This document shows, one piece after another, positions 33,257 through 41,953 of a DNA stretch of 64,000 nucleotides; within the stretch, counting starts at the first letter, position 1, and the number at the start of each line of letters is the position of its first letter. The notes beneath the pieces are model-generated. The model searched no databases. It was not told the origin of the DNA and was given only the letters and a program-made list of their open reading frames with translations. A program made the position numbers and the translations under genes. The DNA is from Desertivibrio insolitus (GTDB lineage: Bacteria; Actinomycetota; Actinomycetes; Actinomycetales; Microbacteriaceae), in the NCBI RefSeq assembly GCF_017355965.1, contig NZ_JAFIQW010000003.1:86001-150000 (forward strand), read 5' to 3'.

Positions 33257-34020
33257 TGGACCTCGGCGTCATTCTCGGCATCGTCATCGCCTTCGTCGCG
33301 ATGATCGCGATGATCTTCCTCGAGGGCGGCGACCCCACGTCGCTGATCCTCGTCCCCCCGATGGTGCTCGTCTTCGGCGCCACGATCGGCGTCTCGATGG
33401 CGTCGACCACGCTTGGCGACACCATCCGTGCCTTCAAGGCACTGCCCCGCGCGATCATGGGCAAGGTGCCGAAGCCGGGCGAGGTCATCGACCAGCTCGT
33501 CGGCCTCGCCGACACCGCCCGCCGCGACGGCCTGCTCGCACTCGAGAAGGAAGCCGAGAAGGTCGACGACCCGTTCGTCAAGCTCGCGCTGCAGAACATC
33601 GCCGACGGCACAGACCCCGAGGAACTCCGGATCATGCTCGAGGACGTCGTCGACACGACGACCCGGCAGAACAAGAGCGCCGCGAAGTTCTTCAACTCGA
33701 TGGGCGGCTACGCGCCGACCGTCGGCATCGTCGGCACGGTCATCTCGCTCACCCACGTGCTGGAGAACCTCTCCGACCCGTCGTCCCTCGGCCACTCGAT
33801 CGCCGCCGCGTTCGTCGCGACCTTCTGGGGTCTCGTCACCGCCAACTTCTTCTGGCTGCCGCTCGGCGGCCGCCTCACCAAGCTCGCCGAGCTCGACGCC
33901 GAGCGGATGACGCTCATCATGGAGGGCGCCCTCGCGGTGCAGTCGGGCGGCCAGCCCCGCATCGTCGGAGAACGCCTCCGCGCGATGGTGCCGGCGCACG
34001 CGCTGCCGGAGGCGGCCTGA
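33256..34020 (+). CDS. motA: Flagellar motor stator protein MotA
   Basis: A 254-residue inner-membrane stator subunit. Four hydrophobic spans are visible: residues 2-22, 31-50, about 145-170 and 178-200. The cytoplasmic loop carries the charged residues that contact FliG (AIMGKVPKPGEVIDQLVGLADTARRDGLLALE, in parts). The conserved PTVGIVGTVISLTHVLENL block holds the ion-path proline. ATG 33256 is preferred over GTG 33253 by spacing to CAGGAGG. Stop overlaps motB start. Confidence 0.94.
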   Translation: MDLGVILGIVIAFVAMIAMIFLEGGDPTSLILVPPMVLVFGATIGVSMASTTLGDTIRAFKALPRAIMGKVPKPGEVIDQLVGLADTARRDGLLALEKEAEKVDDPFVKLALQNIADGTDPEELRIMLEDVVDTTTRQNKSAAKFFNSMGGYAPTVGIVGTVISLTHVLENLSDPSSLGHSIAAAFVATFWGLVTANFFWLPLGGRLTKLAELDAERMTLIMEGALAVQSGGQPRIVGERLRAMVPAHALPEAA

Positions 34021-34874
34021 TGTCCAAGCCCTCCCGGCGCAAGCGCGAGGAGCACGAGGAGCACGAGAACCACGAGCGCTGGGCCGTCTCCTACATGGAC
34101 ATGGTCACGGTGCTCATGTGTCTCTTCATCGTGCTGTTCGCGATGGCGACGATCGACCAGGAGAAGTACGAGGAGCTCAAGAACTCTCTCGCCACCGGCT
34201 TCGGTCAGGAGCCGTCGGAGTCGACCGACATGTCCGAAGGCGTCGTGGTGCCCGAGGAGATGCTCGACGAGGAGGGCCAGGGCTTCTTCGCCACCGAGAA
34301 CGCGGCACAGGCCGAACTCAACGAGCTCGAGGCGCTGCGCAGCCGCATCGCCGCGAAGCTCGCCGAGCTCGGGCTCACGGATGCCGTCGAGTTCACCCTC
34401 GACGAGCGCGGCCTCGGCATCCGCCTGGTCGGCACGCAGACGTTCTTCGCGAGCGACAGCGCCGAGCTGACCGACCTCGCGCAGCAGGCGCTCGACGTGA
34501 TCGGCCCGGAGATCGCGACCACCGACAACCAGATCTCGGTCGAGGGCCACGCCGACCTGCGCCAGACCGGCCAGTACGCCGACAACTGGGAGCTGTCGTC
34601 CGCCCGCGCCACGAGCGTGCTGCGGCGCCTCGTCGAGGTGAGCCACATCGTGCCCGAGCACATCGGCGCCACCGGCTACGGCGATGCCCGCCCCATCGCG
34701 AGCGGCACGAGCCCCGAAGAACTCGCCGCCAACCGGCGCGTGGACGTCGTCGTCATCCGCGACGTCAAGGCGCAGGAGGAGGCGGCACCCGAGAAGCCCG
34801 CGGAGGCGGAGCCGGCGCACGACAAGGAGGTGGACGACCACTCGGATGCCGAGCCGGCTTCGACCGGACACTGA
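34020..34874 (+). CDS. motB: Flagellar motor stator protein MotB
   Basis: A 284-residue stator subunit. After a very charged N-terminus comes the single span RWAVSYMDMVTVLMCLFIVL, with the ion-binding Asp27. The C-terminal half is an OmpA-like peptidoglycan-binding domain: ISVEGHADLRQTGQYADNWELS and GATGYGDARPIASG, then NRRVDVVVI. The Asp context resembles proton-type MotB, but ion type cannot be read with confidence. A GC hairpin follows the gene. Confidence 0.94.
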   Translation: MSKPSRRKREEHEEHENHERWAVSYMDMVTVLMCLFIVLFAMATIDQEKYEELKNSLATGFGQEPSESTDMSEGVVVPEEMLDEEGQGFFATENAAQAELNELEALRSRIAAKLAELGLTDAVEFTLDERGLGIRLVGTQTFFASDSAELTDLAQQALDVIGPEIATTDNQISVEGHADLRQTGQYADNWELSSARATSVLRRLVEVSHIVPEHIGATGYGDARPIASGTSPEELAANRRVDVVVIRDVKAQEEAAPEKPAEAEPAHDKEVDDHSDAEPASTGH

Positions 34875-34878
34875 TCCA

Positions 34879-34892
34879 CCCCCGAACGGGGG
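34879..34892 (+). terminator. Short hairpin between motB and the fliM promoter
   Basis: CCCCC, loop GAAC, GGGGG, starting 5 bases after the motB stop. It is compact and without a T-run; a likely transcript end before the next promoter. Confidence 0.5.
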
Positions 34893-34905
34893 ACTGAACA
34901 CCGAC

Positions 34906-34932
34906 TAACCGGCCCTGCGGGTCGGTCGATAG
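34906..34932 (+). promoter_or_regulatory. FliA (sigma-28) type promoter of fliM-csrA
   Basis: CTAAC (TAAC at 34906-34909), a 15-base spacer, GTCGATAG at 34925-34932. The expected transcript start (about 34939-34941) coincides with GTG 34941, so fliM may be translated from a leaderless transcript. Confidence 0.8.
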
Positions 34933-34940
34933 TGCGTGCC

Positions 34941-35828
34941 GTGGGACAGGTGGGCACTATCGCGGCGACCCCTCCCCACGTCGAGCCCGTCGACTTCCGC
35001 CGGCCGGCCGTGCTCACCCGCGACCAGACCCGCCTGCTCGAGGCCGGCTTCGACACGTTCGCCCGCCAGTGGAGCACGCAGCTCACCGCCAAGCTTCGCG
35101 TCGTCGCGCAGGTCGAGACCACCGGCGTCGTCGTGCAGACCTACAGCGCGTACGCGTCGGTGCTGCCCGAGACCACCCTCATGGCCGTCTGCACCTTCGG
35201 CGACGGCGCCCGCGCCGTGCTGCAGCTCCCCCTCTCCGCCGCGCTCGCCTGGGTCAACCAGATGCTCGGCGGCGGCCTGCTCGCGGATGCCCCGGAGCGC
35301 GAGCTCACGACCGTCGAGGAGGCGATCATCCGGCGGGTGCTCGCCGACGCTCTCGAGGACGTGCGCTACTCCTTCGGCGGACTCCTCGTGGACGACCTGC
35401 GCCTGGAGTCGCTGCAGTACAAGGCCCAGGTCGCCCAGGCCGCTCCTACGACCGAGCTCATGGTCGTCGCGTGGGTCGAGTTCTCCGCCGGCGGCCACGT
35501 GTGGTTCGGCACCTTCGCGATCCCGACCGACCGGATCCTCCCCCAGCTCGGCGGGGTGCGCCGCCTGGCCCCTCAAAACGTGACCGAGCTGCTGCAGCGC
35601 GCCGTCGCCGAGGTGCCCGTCGAGGTCGGCCTCCGCCTCGCGCCCGTCACCGTCACCTCCGACGCCGTGCTCGGCCTCAGCGTCGGCGACCTGCTCCCCC
35701 TCCCCCATCCGCGTCGCCGCGCGCTCGAGCTGACCGTCGAGGGCGAACCCCTCGGCCGCGCGGCGCTCGGCAGCAACGGCGCCCGTCTCGCCTGCGTCGT
35801 CGTCTCCGCAGAGGAAGGATCCCGATGA
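34941..35828 (+). CDS. fliM: Flagellar motor switch protein FliM
   Basis: A 295-residue C-ring protein. Conserved early block EPVDFRRPAVLTRDQTRLLEAGFDTFARQWSTQLTAKLR (in parts, residues 18-55) matches FliM. The middle has the CheC-like fold and the C-terminus the SpoA-like domain ending LELTVEGEPLGRAALGS. The usual N-terminal CheY-P-binding peptide (LSQDEIDALL-like) is absent, and no room exists for it because the promoter lies directly upstream. Starts GTG 34932, 34941 and 34950 are in frame; 34941 fits the expected transcript start. Four-base overlap with fliN. Confidence 0.88.
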   Translation: MGQVGTIAATPPHVEPVDFRRPAVLTRDQTRLLEAGFDTFARQWSTQLTAKLRVVAQVETTGVVVQTYSAYASVLPETTLMAVCTFGDGARAVLQLPLSAALAWVNQMLGGGLLADAPERELTTVEEAIIRRVLADALEDVRYSFGGLLVDDLRLESLQYKAQVAQAAPTTELMVVAWVEFSAGGHVWFGTFAIPTDRILPQLGGVRRLAPQNVTELLQRAVAEVPVEVGLRLAPVTVTSDAVLGLSVGDLLPLPHPRRRALELTVEGEPLGRAALGSNGARLACVVVSAEEGSR

Positions 35829-36520
35829 CCTCCACCTTCACGATCGAGGAGAACGTCGCCGCCACGATCGCGGCCGCCGTGCCGAACGTCGTCGCCGTGA
35901 CCGCCGTCCCCACCACCGACCGCCCGGGGCCGGGCGTCTCCGCCGTGCGCGGCACCTGGGTCGGCGCCCGCTCGGCCGAGCTCGCGATCGCCCTCACCGA
36001 CGCGGCGTCCCTGCTCGCGGTCGACGCCGCGCTCGGCGAGCAGCTCTCCCTCGTCGACGTGCTCCGCTCCTCGCTCGACGCGGCCGGCGCCGTGCTCGGC
36101 ACCGGCGTGCTGAGCGACGCCCGCGAGGAGCCCGCCTCCCTCGTCTTCGACGCCCGCGGCACCGCGGTCTACGCCCTCACCACGACGCAGGGCCTGTTCG
36201 GCTGGTGCGCCGTGCGTCTCGCCGAGGACAACGCGACCGCCGTGCCCGTGCCGCCGATCGGCGAGGTCGCCTCCCGCCTCGGCCGCATCCGTGACGTCGA
36301 GATGACGCTCACGGTCGAGGTCGGGCGCACCCGGATGCCGGTGCGCAGCGTGCTCGGGCTCGAGCCCGGCGCCGTCGTCGAGCTCGACCGCTCGGTCGGG
36401 TCCCCCGCCGACATCCTCCTCAACGGCCGGCTGATCGCCCACGGCGAGATCGTCGTCGTCGACCAGGACTACGCCGTGCGCATCACCGAGATCCTCGACG
36501 TCACCGAGGGCACGGACTGA
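35825..36520 (+). CDS. fliN: Flagellar motor switch protein FliN
   Basis: A 231-residue protein. The C-terminal 80 residues are a clear SpoA/FliN domain: DVEMTLTVEVGRTRMPVRSV, LEPGAVVELDRSVGSPADILLNGRLIAHGEIVVVDQDYAVRITEIL (in parts). The N-terminal 145 residues (FTIEENVAATIAAAVPNVVA and so on) are not part of ordinary FliN; they could be a shortened FliY/CheC-like domain but I do not see phosphatase motifs. ATG 35825 overlaps fliM. Confidence 0.88.
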   Translation: MTSTFTIEENVAATIAAAVPNVVAVTAVPTTDRPGPGVSAVRGTWVGARSAELAIALTDAASLLAVDAALGEQLSLVDVLRSSLDAAGAVLGTGVLSDAREEPASLVFDARGTAVYALTTTQGLFGWCAVRLAEDNATAVPVPPIGEVASRLGRIRDVEMTLTVEVGRTRMPVRSVLGLEPGAVVELDRSVGSPADILLNGRLIAHGEIVVVDQDYAVRITEILDVTEGTD

Positions 36521-36522
36521 GC

Positions 36523-36966
36523 GTGGACGGCGACTCCGGCCTGGCGCTGCTGCGCGTACTCGTCTCGCTCGGCGTGATCGTCGCCGTGCTGCTGTACGCG
36601 AAGAAGCGCCTGGGCAAGGGAGGTCGCCCCCGCGCGCAGCACCGCGCCGTCACAGTCATCGGGCGTCAGGCGCTCGGCGGCAAGGCATCCGTCGCCGTCG
36701 TCGAGGCCGAGGGCCGCCGCTACCTGCTCGGCGTCACCGAGCACCAGGTCACCCTGCTCGAGGCCGTCGACGCGCCCGTGCCCGACTTCGCCACCGAACT
36801 CGCGGATGCCGCGCGCGTCACCACCCTGCCGCTGCGCCGCGACCGGATCCAGGCGCGGCACGTCGCCGAGCGTCCCCGCCGCGCGATCGCCGGCGGAGCC
36901 CGCCCGTCGCTGCTCGACCCCGCCACCTGGCAGGCCGCGGCGTCGAGCCTGCAGGGTCGCGGGTGA
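36523..36966 (+). CDS. fliO: Flagellar biosynthetic protein FliO
   Basis: A 147-residue protein with one N-terminal transmembrane helix (LALLRVLVSLGVIVAVLLYA) followed by a basic linker and the FliO-type beta domain HRAVTVIGRQALGGKASVAVVEAEGRRYLLGVTEHQVTLL (in parts). FliO helps assemble the FliP ring. The C-terminal tail is basic and variable. GTG 36523 follows fliN by 2 bases; the stop overlaps fliP. Confidence 0.87.
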   Translation: MDGDSGLALLRVLVSLGVIVAVLLYAKKRLGKGGRPRAQHRAVTVIGRQALGGKASVAVVEAEGRRYLLGVTEHQVTLLEAVDAPVPDFATELADAARVTTLPLRRDRIQARHVAERPRRAIAGGARPSLLDPATWQAAASSLQGRG

Positions 36967-37775
36967 GGCTGCGTTCCGTCGCGGCGGTCGCGGGAGTGAT
37001 CGCCGGGACGGCGGCCCTCGTGCTGCTCGCCCCGACGGCCGCGCTGGCCCGGCCGATCGCGCCGATCGAGCCGACCGCGCCCGCGACCCCCGCCGTGCCG
37101 GACGGCGGCGTCGTGTCGGTCGAGATCAACGGACCGGACGGCGCCCCGGCATCCGCGATCCTGGTGCTGCTCGCGGTCACGCTGCTGTCGGTCGCGCCCG
37201 CGCTGCTGCTGATGATGTCGTCGTTCACGAAGATCTTCGTGGTGCTCGCGATCACCCGGAACGCGCTCTCGCTGCCGACGATCCCGCCGAATCAGGTGCT
37301 CGCGGGGCTGTCGCTCTTCCTGTCGCTGTTCATCATGGGCCCGTTCCTCACCGAGGTCTTCGACACCGCACTGCAGCCCTACCTCAACGGCGAGATCACG
37401 TTCGAGCAGGCGCTCGCACTCGGGGTCGTGCCACTGCGGCAGTTCATGCTCTCGGTGACCCGCGAGGAGGACCTCGCCCTCATGCTCCGCGCCGCCGGGC
37501 AGCCCAACCCCGCGGACTTCGCCGACGTCGACCTGTTCACCCTGATCCCGGCGTTCATGATCTCCGAGCTGCGCGCGGCCTTCATCATCGGCTTCGTCAT
37601 CTTCGTGCCGTTCCTCGTGATCGACCTCGTCGTCGCCGCGGTGCTGATGTCGCTCGGCATGATGATGCTGCCGCCGGTGATGATCTCGCTGCCGTTCAAG
37701 ATCCTGCTGTTCGTGCTCGTCGACGGCTGGTCGCTCATCATCACGTCGCTGATCCAGAGCTACGGAGGCGGCTGA
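36963..37775 (+). CDS. fliP: Flagellar type III export protein FliP
   Basis: A 270-residue core export-gate protein. It has a signal peptide (residues 1-30, ending ALARP), as FliP often does, then membrane spans with the family block MMSSFTKIFVVLAITRNALSLPTIPPNQVLAGLSLFLS (in parts). LIPAFMISELRAAFIIGFVIFVPFLVIDLVV is the second hallmark. GTG 36963 lies in the fliO stop, and the stop overlaps the fliQ ATG. Confidence 0.95.
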   Translation: MRLRSVAAVAGVIAGTAALVLLAPTAALARPIAPIEPTAPATPAVPDGGVVSVEINGPDGAPASAILVLLAVTLLSVAPALLLMMSSFTKIFVVLAITRNALSLPTIPPNQVLAGLSLFLSLFIMGPFLTEVFDTALQPYLNGEITFEQALALGVVPLRQFMLSVTREEDLALMLRAAGQPNPADFADVDLFTLIPAFMISELRAAFIIGFVIFVPFLVIDLVVAAVLMSLGMMMLPPVMISLPFKILLFVLVDGWSLIITSLIQSYGGG

Positions 37776-38047
37776 TGGACACCGGCGCGGTACTCGACAT
37801 CGCCATCGACGCCCTCATGGTCGGCGCGAAGATCTCCGCCCCCGTGCTCATCACGGCACTCGTCGTCGGCTTCGCGATCTCGCTCGTGCAGTCGATCACG
37901 CAAATCCAGGAGGTGACGCTCTCGTTCGTGCCGAAGGCGCTCGCGGTCGGCGTCGCGCTGATCGTCTGCGGGCACTGGATGATCACCGAGATCGTCGACT
38001 TCACCGGCTCGATGTTCGACCGCATCCCCACCCTGCTCGGCGGCTGA
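37775..38047 (+). CDS. fliQ: Flagellar type III export protein FliQ
   Basis: A 90-residue protein of two transmembrane hairpin helices with the FliQ pattern: ALMVGAKISAPVLITALVVGFAISLVQSITQIQEVTLSFVPK (in parts), then VALIVCGHWMITEIVDFT. It packs around the FliP-FliR gate. ATG 37775 overlaps the fliP stop by one base. Confidence 0.94.
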   Translation: MDTGAVLDIAIDALMVGAKISAPVLITALVVGFAISLVQSITQIQEVTLSFVPKALAVGVALIVCGHWMITEIVDFTGSMFDRIPTLLGG

Positions 38048-38052
38048 TCGCC

Positions 38053-38814
38053 GTGCTGACGACGACGCTGAGCCTCGCCTGGCTCGAGACCGCCCTGCTC
38101 ACGAGCATCCGCGTGGTGGCGTTCCTCGTCATCGCGCCGCCGTTCTCGCACAACAGCATCCCGCTGCAGATCAAGGGCATGCTCGCGCTGGGCCTCGGCC
38201 TCGCGATGTCCGCCCGCGCCGAGGGCGGCGCGTCCTCGCTCGACACCGCGGGCTTCGTCGGCGCGATCGTCGTGGAGCTAGTGACGGGCGCCGCGCTCGG
38301 TTTCCTCGTGATGGTCGTGTTCTCGGCGGTGCAGTCCGCCGGGTCGCTCATCGACCTCTTCGGCGGCTTCTCCCTCGCCCAGGCGTACGACCTGCAGTCC
38401 ATGGTCACGGGCGCGCAGTTCACCCGCCTGCTGCACATGACGGCGCTCACGCTGCTCTTCGCCACCAGCGGCTACCAGTTCATCATCGCCGGCCTCGCCC
38501 GCTCGTTCGACGCGGTCCCGCTCGGCGGCGGTCTCGACCTCGGCATCACCGCCGAGCGCCTCGTCGACGCCGTCGTGCAGATGTTCATCGCGTCCCTGCA
38601 GATCGCCGGACCGCTCATCGTCGTGCTGTTCCTCGCCGACGTCGGGCTCGGCCTGCTCACTCGCGTCGCACCCGCGCTCAACGCGCTGAGCCTCGGCTTC
38701 CCGCTCAAGATCGCCCTCACCCTCGTGCTCGCCGTGACGTTGTTCACGAGCATCCCCGCCGTCGTCGAGGCCCTCACCGGCGACGCGCTCGACCTGCTGG
38801 GAGGGCTGGGCTGA
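38053..38814 (+). CDS. fliR: Flagellar type III export protein FliR
   Basis: A 253-residue polytopic protein. It shows VVAFLVIAPPFSHNSIPLQIKGMLALGLGLAM near residues 23-54 and DLFGGFSLAQAYDLQSMVTGAQFTRLLHM near 103-131, both typical of FliR. DVGLGLLTRVAPALNALSLGFPLKIALTL is the conserved C-terminal block. GTG 38053 lies 5 bases after fliQ; the stop overlaps flhB by one base. Confidence 0.93.
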   Translation: MLTTTLSLAWLETALLTSIRVVAFLVIAPPFSHNSIPLQIKGMLALGLGLAMSARAEGGASSLDTAGFVGAIVVELVTGAALGFLVMVVFSAVQSAGSLIDLFGGFSLAQAYDLQSMVTGAQFTRLLHMTALTLLFATSGYQFIIAGLARSFDAVPLGGGLDLGITAERLVDAVVQMFIASLQIAGPLIVVLFLADVGLGLLTRVAPALNALSLGFPLKIALTLVLAVTLFTSIPAVVEALTGDALDLLGGLG

Positions 38815-39917
38815 TGTCGGATGCCTCGGAGCGCAGCGAAGAAGCGACCCCCAAGCGCCGCAAGGAGCTGCGCGAGAAGGGGGAGCTCGCCACCTCGCAG
38901 GACTTCACCGCGTGGTTCGGCATCGGCGCGGCAGGGTTCGCCCTCACCGGCGTCGTGACAGCGGGCACGGACGCCGGCGTGGAACAGCTCCTGCTCGTCG
39001 ACGCCGCCGTCGCGAACCCCGACGCCGAGATGGCCCTCACGGCGCTCAACCGGGGCTTCGACTCGATCCTCGGCACTGTCGGCCCCCTGTTCGCCGCCGC
39101 GGTCGTCGCGACCCTCGCCGCGGCCGTGCTGCAGGGAGGCATCCGGTTCCGCAAGAGCCGGCCGCACTACGAGCAGTTCAACCTGCTCACGGGGCTGAAG
39201 CGCACGTTCGGCACCCACGCGCTGTGGGAGGGCGCGAAGGCGCTGCTGAAGACCGCGGTCGTCGCCGTCGCCCTGACCCTCGTCGCGCTCGACCTCGTGC
39301 CCACCCTGATGAGCGCGGGCGGGCTGCCGCTCGGCGAGCTCATGTGGCAGGCCACCCGCGGCATGGTCGAGCTGCTGCGCGCCGCCGTCATCGCCGGCCT
39401 CGCGCTCGCCCTCGCCGACGTGCTCGTCGTCGCCCGCCGCAACCGCAAGAAGTCCCGGATGACGAAGAAGGAGGTGGCCGACGAGATGAAGAACTCCGAC
39501 GGCGATCCCTTCGTGCGCTCGCAGCGCCGCGCGCGCCAGCTCGCGATGAGCCGCAACCGCATGATCGCCTCGGTCGCCGACGCCGACGTCGTGCTCGTCA
39601 ACCCGACGCACATCGCCGTCGCCCTGCAGTACGAGCCGGGACGCTCCGCCCCGCGCGTCGTCGCCCGGGGCTCCGACGAGGTCGCGGCGCGGATCCGCGA
39701 GGAGGCGGAGGCGAACCGCGTGCCGATCGTCAAGGACATCCCGCTCGCCCGTACGCTGCACGCGGAGTGCGAGGTCGGGGCCGAGGTCCCCGCCGAGCTC
39801 TACACCGCGGTGGCGCGCGTGCTCGCGTTCGTCATGGCCCTCAAGCAGCGCGGCACGACATCCGGGATCCACATCGTGCCCGCCTTCCAGCAGCGACTCA
39901 CGAGGAGGATCGCGTGA
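38814..39917 (+). CDS. flhB: Flagellar export switch protein FlhB
   Basis: A 367-residue protein with four transmembrane spans and a cytoplasmic autocleaving domain. The N-terminus SEEATPKRRKELREKGELATSQDF is diagnostic. The cleavage motif NPTH is at residues 263-266 (VVLVNPTHIAVALQY). RMTKKEVADEMKNSDGDP marks the linker. The tail after residue 335 is short. Cleavage at NPTH together with FliK switches export from hook to filament. Four-base overlap with flhA. Confidence 0.96.
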   Translation: MSDASERSEEATPKRRKELREKGELATSQDFTAWFGIGAAGFALTGVVTAGTDAGVEQLLLVDAAVANPDAEMALTALNRGFDSILGTVGPLFAAAVVATLAAAVLQGGIRFRKSRPHYEQFNLLTGLKRTFGTHALWEGAKALLKTAVVAVALTLVALDLVPTLMSAGGLPLGELMWQATRGMVELLRAAVIAGLALALADVLVVARRNRKKSRMTKKEVADEMKNSDGDPFVRSQRRARQLAMSRNRMIASVADADVVLVNPTHIAVALQYEPGRSAPRVVARGSDEVAARIREEAEANRVPIVKDIPLARTLHAECEVGAEVPAELYTAVARVLAFVMALKQRGTTSGIHIVPAFQQRLTRRIA

Positions 39918-41953
39918 ACCGCAGAGACCTGACCGGCTTCCTGGTGCCGGTGGCCGTCGTCGGCATCGTGCTGCTGCTCGTCGTGCCCGTGCCAGCGGGG
40001 CTGCTCGACCTGCTGCTGATCCTCAACATCCTGCTGTCGCTCGTGATCCTGCTCACGAGCATGTTCGTGAAGAAGCCGCTCGACTTCTCGGTGTTCCCGT
40101 CGCTGCTGCTCGTCGCGACGCTGTTCCGGCTCGGGCTCAACGTCGCCTCGACCCGGCTCGTGCTGGGCGACGGCTTCGCCGGGCAGGTCATCGAGGCGTT
40201 CGGGCACGTCGCGATCTCGGGGTCGCTCATCATCGGCTTCGTCGTGTTCCTGATCCTCGTCGTCATCCAGTTCGTCGTGGTCACGAAGGGTGCCGAGCGC
40301 GTCGCCGAGGTCGGCGCCCGCTTCACCCTCGACGCGATGCCGGGCAAGCAGATGGCGATCGACGCCGACCTGAACGCCGGCCTCATCACGGATGTCCAGG
40401 CGCGCGAGCGCCGCGCCGAGGTCGCCGCCGAAGCGGACTTCTACGGCGCGATGGACGGTGCCTCGAAGTTCGTCAAGGGCGACGCGATCGCGGGCATCAT
40501 CATCCTGATCATCAACCTCATCGGCGGAATCGCCATCGGCATGCTGCAGGACGGCATGGCGATCGAGGAGGCGGTGGGTCACTACACGCTGCTGACGATC
40601 GGCGACGGCCTCGTCACGCAGATCCCCGCCCTTCTCATGGCCGTGTCGACCGGTGTCATCGTCACCCGCGCGAACGCCGACATGGAGCTCGGCACGATGG
40701 CGGGCGCCCAGCTCGCGCAGTCCCCGCTCGCGCTCCGCATCGCGGGCGGCGCGGCGATCGTCATGGGGCTCATCCCGGGGATGCCGTTCTTCCTGTTCCT
40801 GCTCGTGGGCATCGCGCTGATCGTGATGTCGCAGCGCGCCGCGGCGAGGCAGGTGCCGGTCGCGGAGCCCGTGCCAGTGGCATCCGTCGACCGTGCCGAC
40901 ACCCCCGAGGAGCTCATCGAGCAGATGAAGGTGCCGATGCTCGAGGTGCGGCTGTCGACCGACCTCGTCGGCATCGTCTCCGGCTCGAGCGACGACCTGA
41001 TCGCGCGCGTGCGCGCCCTGCGCCGCAAGATCGCGGGGGACCTCGGCATCGTCGTGCCGCCCGTGCGCACCCGCGACCACATCGAGCTGCCCCCGTCGAC
41101 CTACGCGATCCGCGTCGCCGGCGTCGAGGTCGGTCGCGGCATCGCGCCGAACGGCAAGGTGCTCGCGCTCGGCGACTACCTCGACGCGCTGCCCGGCGAG
41201 GTGACCGAGGACCCGGTGTTCGGGCTCAGCGGCAAGTGGATCCCCGCGGAGCTGCGGCAGAGCGCCGAGCTCTCCGGCGCGACCGTGATCGACCGCGTCT
41301 CGGTGCTCGTCACCCACCTGCAGTCCGTGATCGTGCAGAACGCCGCCCGGCTGCTCAGCCGCGAGGACGTCCGCGTGCTCACCGAGGCCGTGCGGCAGGA
41401 GAACCCGGCCGCCGTCGAGGAGCTCGTGCCCGCGCAGCTCAGCCTCGCCGAGGTGCAGCGTGTGCTGCAGGGACTCCTCGCGGAGGAGGTGCCCATCAAC
41501 GACCTCGGGCGCATCTACGAGGCGCTCGCCCTGCGCGCGAAGGCGTCGCTCGACCCCGAGGGACTCATCGAGGCCGCCCGCGGCGCGCTCGGCCCCGCCC
41601 TCGCCGCCCGTCACCTCGAGAACGGCGTGCTGCGCGTCATCATGATCGCGCCCGAGCTCGAGCAGTCGATGCTCGAGGTGCTGCGCCCCAGCGAGCATGG
41701 CTCGCAGCTGCTGCTCGACCAGTCGCGGCTCGACGCCGTGCTCGGCTCGCTGCGCACCGCGGTGCAGACCGCCACCGCGGCCGGTTCGTCGGTCGTGCTC
41801 GTGTGCGCCCCCGCGCTGCGCCCCGCGGTGCAGCGGCTCGTCGCCGGTCAGGGCTTCGCGCTGCCGGTGCTCTCGTACCAGGAGGTGACGGTCGCCAAGC
41901 GACCGATCGACACGGTGGGGCTCGTCAATGCCGCCCAGACGATCGCGTCTTGA
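39914..41953 (+). CDS. flhA: Flagellar biosynthesis protein FlhA
   Basis: A 679-residue export-gate protein with eight N-terminal spans and a large cytoplasmic domain. The FHIPEP-family blocks are present: LFRLGLNVASTRLVLGDG, RFTLDAMPGKQMAIDADLNAG, DFYGAMDGASKFVKGDAIAG and QIPALLMAVSTGVIVTR. The cytoplasmic half (IRVAGVEVGRGIAPNGKVLALGD; LSGKWIP; LVTHLQSVI) matches the substrate-docking domain. GTG 39914 lies in the flhB stop; the long upstream part of the frame overlies flhB and is not real. Confidence 0.96.
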   Translation: MNRRDLTGFLVPVAVVGIVLLLVVPVPAGLLDLLLILNILLSLVILLTSMFVKKPLDFSVFPSLLLVATLFRLGLNVASTRLVLGDGFAGQVIEAFGHVAISGSLIIGFVVFLILVVIQFVVVTKGAERVAEVGARFTLDAMPGKQMAIDADLNAGLITDVQARERRAEVAAEADFYGAMDGASKFVKGDAIAGIIILIINLIGGIAIGMLQDGMAIEEAVGHYTLLTIGDGLVTQIPALLMAVSTGVIVTRANADMELGTMAGAQLAQSPLALRIAGGAAIVMGLIPGMPFFLFLLVGIALIVMSQRAAARQVPVAEPVPVASVDRADTPEELIEQMKVPMLEVRLSTDLVGIVSGSSDDLIARVRALRRKIAGDLGIVVPPVRTRDHIELPPSTYAIRVAGVEVGRGIAPNGKVLALGDYLDALPGEVTEDPVFGLSGKWIPAELRQSAELSGATVIDRVSVLVTHLQSVIVQNAARLLSREDVRVLTEAVRQENPAAVEELVPAQLSLAEVQRVLQGLLAEEVPINDLGRIYEALALRAKASLDPEGLIEAARGALGPALAARHLENGVLRVIMIAPELEQSMLEVLRPSEHGSQLLLDQSRLDAVLGSLRTAVQTATAAGSSVVLVCAPALRPAVQRLVAGQGFALPVLSYQEVTVAKRPIDTVGLVNAAQTIAS

